NCBI GenBank assembly: GCA_021816925.1
Contig: JAKAWQ010000036.1
Span: 1-37,912, forward strand
Length of the DNA stretch: 37,912 nt
Reading direction: 5' to 3'
DNA from: Pseudomonadota bacterium
Lineage (GTDB): Bacteria; Pseudomonadota; Alphaproteobacteria; Acetobacterales; Acetobacteraceae
Positions 35,212 to 37,912 of this stretch are shown piece by piece. Numbering within the stretch: the stretch's first letter is position 1; the number at the start of each line of letters is the position of its first letter. The notes under the pieces were generated by a model, which worked only from the letters and a program-made list of their open reading frames with translations, did not search any database and was not told the origin of the DNA. A program made the position numbers and the translations under genes.

Positions 35212-36117
35212 TCAGCTCATGGCCACGACGAGCATGGCGCCGGCCATTACCAGGAGCAGGCCGGTAATCTCGACGCGACGCACCCGTTCGTGCAACAGGA
35301 AATGGCTGAACACGAGGAGGAGCGGGATCTCCACTTGGCCCAGCGTCCGGACGAGAGCCACCGGTGCCAGGGTGAAACCGGTGAACCAGCATGCCGAACC
35401 CGCCGCCGACAAGAGCCCGACCCAACCGGCCCGCTGCCAGGCGCGTATGGCTGCAAGAAGTTGAGCGCGCTCACGAACGGCCATCCAGCCACCCTGCATC
35501 ACCGTCTGCATGGCGTTCATCACCAGGAGCGTTGCAAGCGCACGGAGCACGGGTTCCCCCGTTCCCAGCGAGTCGCTCGCCGACTTGATGAAGATCGCGG
35601 TCCAGGCAAAGCAGAACCCGGCACCAAGACCGGAGAGTGCGGCGGGGTGCCGGCTCGCGCGCAGCATGGCGGCAAGGCTTGCGCCCTGCCCGGCAAGCGA
35701 GAGCGCTATCACGCCGCTTGCGGCCAATCCGATGCCCAGCCATTCGACGGGCTTCAGCGCTTCGCCGAGCACGATCCACGCAAAGAGAGCCATCTGAATG
35801 GTCTCGGTCTTCGCATACGCGGTGCCAACGGTGAAGTTGCGATATCCGAACGACAAGATCAGGAGGACGGTGGCAACGATCTGCAAGAGCCCGCCACCCG
35901 CGGCGGCAAGGACGAAGTGCAGGCCCGGTACTGGCAAGCCTTGCCGGGTCACCAGGAGATAGCCGCCGAGGAGCAGAAGGTCGGCCGGCAAGGCGAACAC
36001 GTACCGAACGAAACTTGCGCCGCTGACGGCGAGCTCCGCGCGCAGTCTTTGCTGGAGCGCGGTACGCCACACCTGGAACAGCGCCGCCGCCATGGTCACG
36101 GGAACCCACAGCGGCAT
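35212..36117 (-). CDS. DMT-superfamily (EamA) transporter
   Basis: A 301-residue inner-membrane protein with ten hydrophobic segments in two EamA-like repeats. The first repeat ends around FAWIVLGEALKPVEWLGIGL (the EamA helix pair with conserved Gly-Glu), the second around LLLVFSHFLLHERVRRVEIT. The family exports or imports metabolites such as amino acids or sugars; the substrate is unknown. It converges on the DoxX gene with a gap of 9 bases, so the two share a termination region without a visible hairpin. Confidence 0.82.
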   Translation of the reverse strand: MPLWVPVTMAAALFQVWRTALQQRLRAELAVSGASFVRYVFALPADLLLLGGYLLVTRQGLPVPGLHFVLAAAGGGLLQIVATVLLILSFGYRNFTVGTAYAKTETIQMALFAWIVLGEALKPVEWLGIGLAASGVIALSLAGQGASLAAMLRASRHPAALSGLGAGFCFAWTAIFIKSASDSLGTGEPVLRALATLLVMNAMQTVMQGGWMAVRERAQLLAAIRAWQRAGWVGLLSAAGSACWFTGFTLAPVALVRTLGQVEIPLLLVFSHFLLHERVRRVEITGLLLVMAGAMLVVAMS

Positions 36118-36457
36118 CAGACCGTCCCACCCACCGTAACCATTGACATCAATTTCGCCGACGCTCTTGTGCTCGAGATGGAGCGTACGCAGACATCGTG
36201 GTCGGTCAAGCCAACTTGCCGTACTTCGGCACTGGAGGCACTCTTTGAATGCATGCGATGGAGGAAGAGCAGCAGGTCAGGCGGGAGGAGATGGGCGGGT
36301 CTGTCTGGAGATTCTTGCAAGCCATCCCGAGGTCGCGAGCCCGATCCTTTCCGCCTTGCCCGGCGCTACTTGTGTGGCATGCCCTGGACGCGGGCATCAG
36401 GCAATAAGCGTTGCCGGGGAATCCGGCACCATCTTCGGGCGCTTGGGGAGAAAGGCA
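36118..36457. other. Leader region between the DMT and SIMPL genes
   Basis: About 340 bases between divergent genes. It must contain the promoters of both, but I see no clear -35/-10 pair. An open plus-strand stretch from ATG 36262 (about 49 codons, starting MEEEQQVRREEMGG) has no ribosome site and no recognised family, so I do not call it. No repeat or IS end was recognised. Confidence 0.3.
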
Positions 36458-37210
36458 ATGGTGACGTCAGAAACCTCGCCCGAAACGGCAAGATTGTCCG
36501 GCGGGGGCCGGAAATCTGCTGGAGGGCTCCGCCGTATCCCGGCCCGCGTTCGGGGCATCGGAACAGTATCGCTTGCGCTCGGCCTGCTCGTTGCGTGGAC
36601 GCCTGCGCGCGGGGCGACGATTCTGCATCTTTCGGCAAGTGCGACTGTAGAGGTCATGCCCGACGAGTTGGATGCGACGCTCTCTGCTGAAGCGGCAGCG
36701 CATACTCCCGTCGAGGCCCAGGGCAAGGTCAATCGTATGGTCAGCCAGGCGCTGGCGGCAGCACGGGCGGTGGCCGCTGTCGGCGTCTCCACCGGCAGTT
36801 ATTCCGTATGGCGCGTAACGGAGCCGAACCCGCAATGGCGGGCAAACCAGGCGCTCGTTCTCAAGGCGACTAATGGTGCCGCGCTGCTCGGTCTTGTGGG
36901 CACGCTGCAGGCCGAGGGCCTTGCCGTTTCGTCGCTGGCCTGGAGTCTTGCCTCCAAGACGGCTGCAACAGCGCACGACAAGGCAGAGGCCCTCGCGCTT
37001 GCAGCTCTGAAGGCAAAGGCCGAACGGACGGCGAGCCTGCTAGGCCTGCATTTCACGGGCTTCCTGCAGGTTTGGCTCGGCCCCCGGGGACAGCCTCCCC
37101 CACGACCGACGGCGTTCCTTGCAGCGCGCGCAATACCGGGACCGAGCGCCGTGCCGGGAGAGTCCTCCGTCGTGGCCACTGTTTCGGGTGAGGCCAAGCT
37201 TGAGCAGTAA
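36458..37210 (+). CDS. SIMPL-domain (DUF541) periplasmic protein
   Basis: A 250-residue exported protein. Positive residues, then a hydrophobic stretch ending ARGA (about 33-53), make a signal peptide. The SIMPL/DUF541 domain follows (ILHLSASATVEVMPDELDAT, VNRMVSQALAAARAVA, VSTGSYSVWR, AEALALAALKAKAERTASLL). The family includes E. coli YggE; its biochemical function is not settled, though a role in oxidative stress has been reported. The start ATG has GGGGAG about 8 bases upstream. The frame opens further upstream (36143), but that part has no signal peptide or family resemblance. Confidence 0.82.
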   Translation: MVTSETSPETARLSGGGRKSAGGLRRIPARVRGIGTVSLALGLLVAWTPARGATILHLSASATVEVMPDELDATLSAEAAAHTPVEAQGKVNRMVSQALAAARAVAAVGVSTGSYSVWRVTEPNPQWRANQALVLKATNGAALLGLVGTLQAEGLAVSSLAWSLASKTAATAHDKAEALALAALKAKAERTASLLGLHFTGFLQVWLGPRGQPPPRPTAFLAARAIPGPSAVPGESSVVATVSGEAKLEQ

Positions 37211-37374
37211 AGACGATCCCGGTCAAACGAGCCAAACGGCCAGGATTCCCGAACAAACTGACAAGCGCGCGATGCGGCTGGTGGATATTCGGGTCGGAGC
37301 GGGTTGCGCGGTCAGTTCTGCGGCGGGATTGCCGCTCTTGCAGGTGCGCTTGCACGCTGGGCGAGTCCGGGTTT

Positions 37375-37653
37375 GAGGCTGCGCAACCAGCCGCCGGAGC
37401 AACGCCGAGTGCCACGGAGCTGGCGGACCATGCGGCCCGAGAGCTCGCACCGTACAAGCGGCCGACCGGGATTGTGATCGTTCCGTCGTTGCCGGCTGGG
37501 TCCGGCGGAAAGATCCGCAAGTCCGAGCTGGCGGAACACGCGAGGGAACTCCTCCGACGGAGCGCCCGAGCGAGCCCGAAGTGCGTGGCGGCCTTATGCG
37601 CAGGATGGGATGGTCGTAACGCAATCCGGTCGAGACCCGGATGTCCCGGATGA
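37375..37653 (+). pseudogene. C-terminal remnant of an acyl-CoA ligase
   Basis: The tail of an AMP-forming acyl-CoA synthetase is readable: SATELADHAARELAPYKRPT, then VPSLPAGSGGKIRKSEL, in which the Lys of GKIRK is the conserved catalytic lysine, then AEHARELLRR. The frame is open from 37204 to the TGA at 37651-37653 but has no start codon, and upstream of about 37375 the resemblance is lost. About 400-450 residues, including the AMP-binding P-loop, are missing. It is the stub of a gene cut by rearrangement, next to an IS1380 element. Confidence 0.65.
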
Positions 37654-37663
37654 ACGACGACTC

Positions 37664-37912
37664 ATGGGACACCCGGCGGGTGAATCGGATGATGGCTCTC
37701 TGCGGGTCGACTTCGACCGCCGCCTGAGGCTGGAATTCCATGGCAGCCGCACCACCTCCGATGCTGGCATCCTGGTCCACCGAGAACTGGATGGCGTGCT
37801 CGGCCTTACTGACCTCGCAGGTGCGCTGCTCCGAGTGCCGCCGTGGCAAGAACACCCGTCACCTGCTGGCCGGGTTGTTTCGGCAGTCCGTGTTTGGCCG
37901 CCTCGCCGGCTA
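37664..37912 (+). mobile_element. IS1380-family transposase, frameshifted and cut by the window end
   Basis: The N-terminus of an IS1380-type transposase: LRVDFDRRLRLEFHGSRTTS, then DAGILVHRELDGVLGLTDLA in one frame, then RRGKNTRHLLAGLFRQSVFG and RLAGY in another. The frame changes near 37830; removing one base between CTC and GAG would join them. The gene continues beyond the window. With the frameshift the product would be inactive, unless the shift is programmed, which is not known for this family. The start is uncertain: ATG 37664 is the nearest in frame. Confidence 0.7.

Noticed and set aside
36143-36457. Extended N-terminus of the SIMPL-domain protein
   Set aside because: It would bury the signal peptide; the ATG at 36458 has a ribosome site and places the signal peptide near the start.
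35206-36690. Plus-strand frame of 494 codons opposite the DMT transporter
   Set aside because: It is antisense to a transporter with clear membrane segments and continues into the intergenic region without a recognisable domain.

Overview
The window is about 38 kb of GC-rich DNA, densely packed with genes that often overlap by 1-4 bases. Gene content suggests an alphaproteobacterial chromosome, most likely Rhodospirillales/Acetobacterales. The clues are secB divergent from a Tim44-domain gene and mltA, mutS overlapping glnD, a hybrid malic enzyme (MaeB), acetoacetyl-CoA reductase, and an Mla lipid transporter with a STAS-MlaE permease. This taxonomic reading is inference from gene content and order. 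No rRNA, tRNA or CRISPR array was seen.

Layout. 1-836: decayed accessory DNA (tail of a DNA methyltransferase, start of an MBL-fold protein, then unassigned sequence). 837-8207 (minus): a FAH-family gene, xthA, a family III CoA-transferase, then a Liv-type ABC importer (binding protein, LivH, a LivM-LivG fusion, LivF). The FAH gene is visibly rearranged inside. 8392-15175 (minus): dppABCDF with ampG attached directly behind dppF, preceded by a candidate promoter and a 5' leader hairpin. 15276-16385 (minus): secB and a histidine phosphatase. 16599-19293 (plus): Tim44-domain protein, MltA, and a lone LutA-like Fe-S protein. 19294-20477: an IS graveyard with IS110 and ISAs1 remnants. 20478-25885 (minus): mutS-glnD. 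25981-29059 (plus): maeB and phaB. 29075-32590 (minus): mlaE-mlaF-mlaD-lipoprotein, where mlaF carries an in-frame amber codon. 32810-35202 (plus): 3-hydroxyisobutyryl-CoA hydrolase, a zinc-ribbon MBL-like protein and a DoxX protein. 35212-36117 (minus): a DMT exporter. 36458-37210 (plus): a SIMPL-domain protein. 37211-37912: the C-terminal tail of an acyl-CoA ligase and a frameshifted IS1380 transposase running off the end.

Most of the window is housekeeping and transport: peptide import and muropeptide handling (Dpp, AmpG, MltA), envelope maintenance (Mla, SecB, Tim44), nitrogen signalling (GlnD), mismatch repair (MutS), and NADPH supply with polyester precursor synthesis (MaeB, PhaB). I did not find a convincing new system. 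The points most worth a second look are the amber codon at the A-loop position of mlaF, the inverted segment inside the FAH-family gene, and the dpp-ampG operon.
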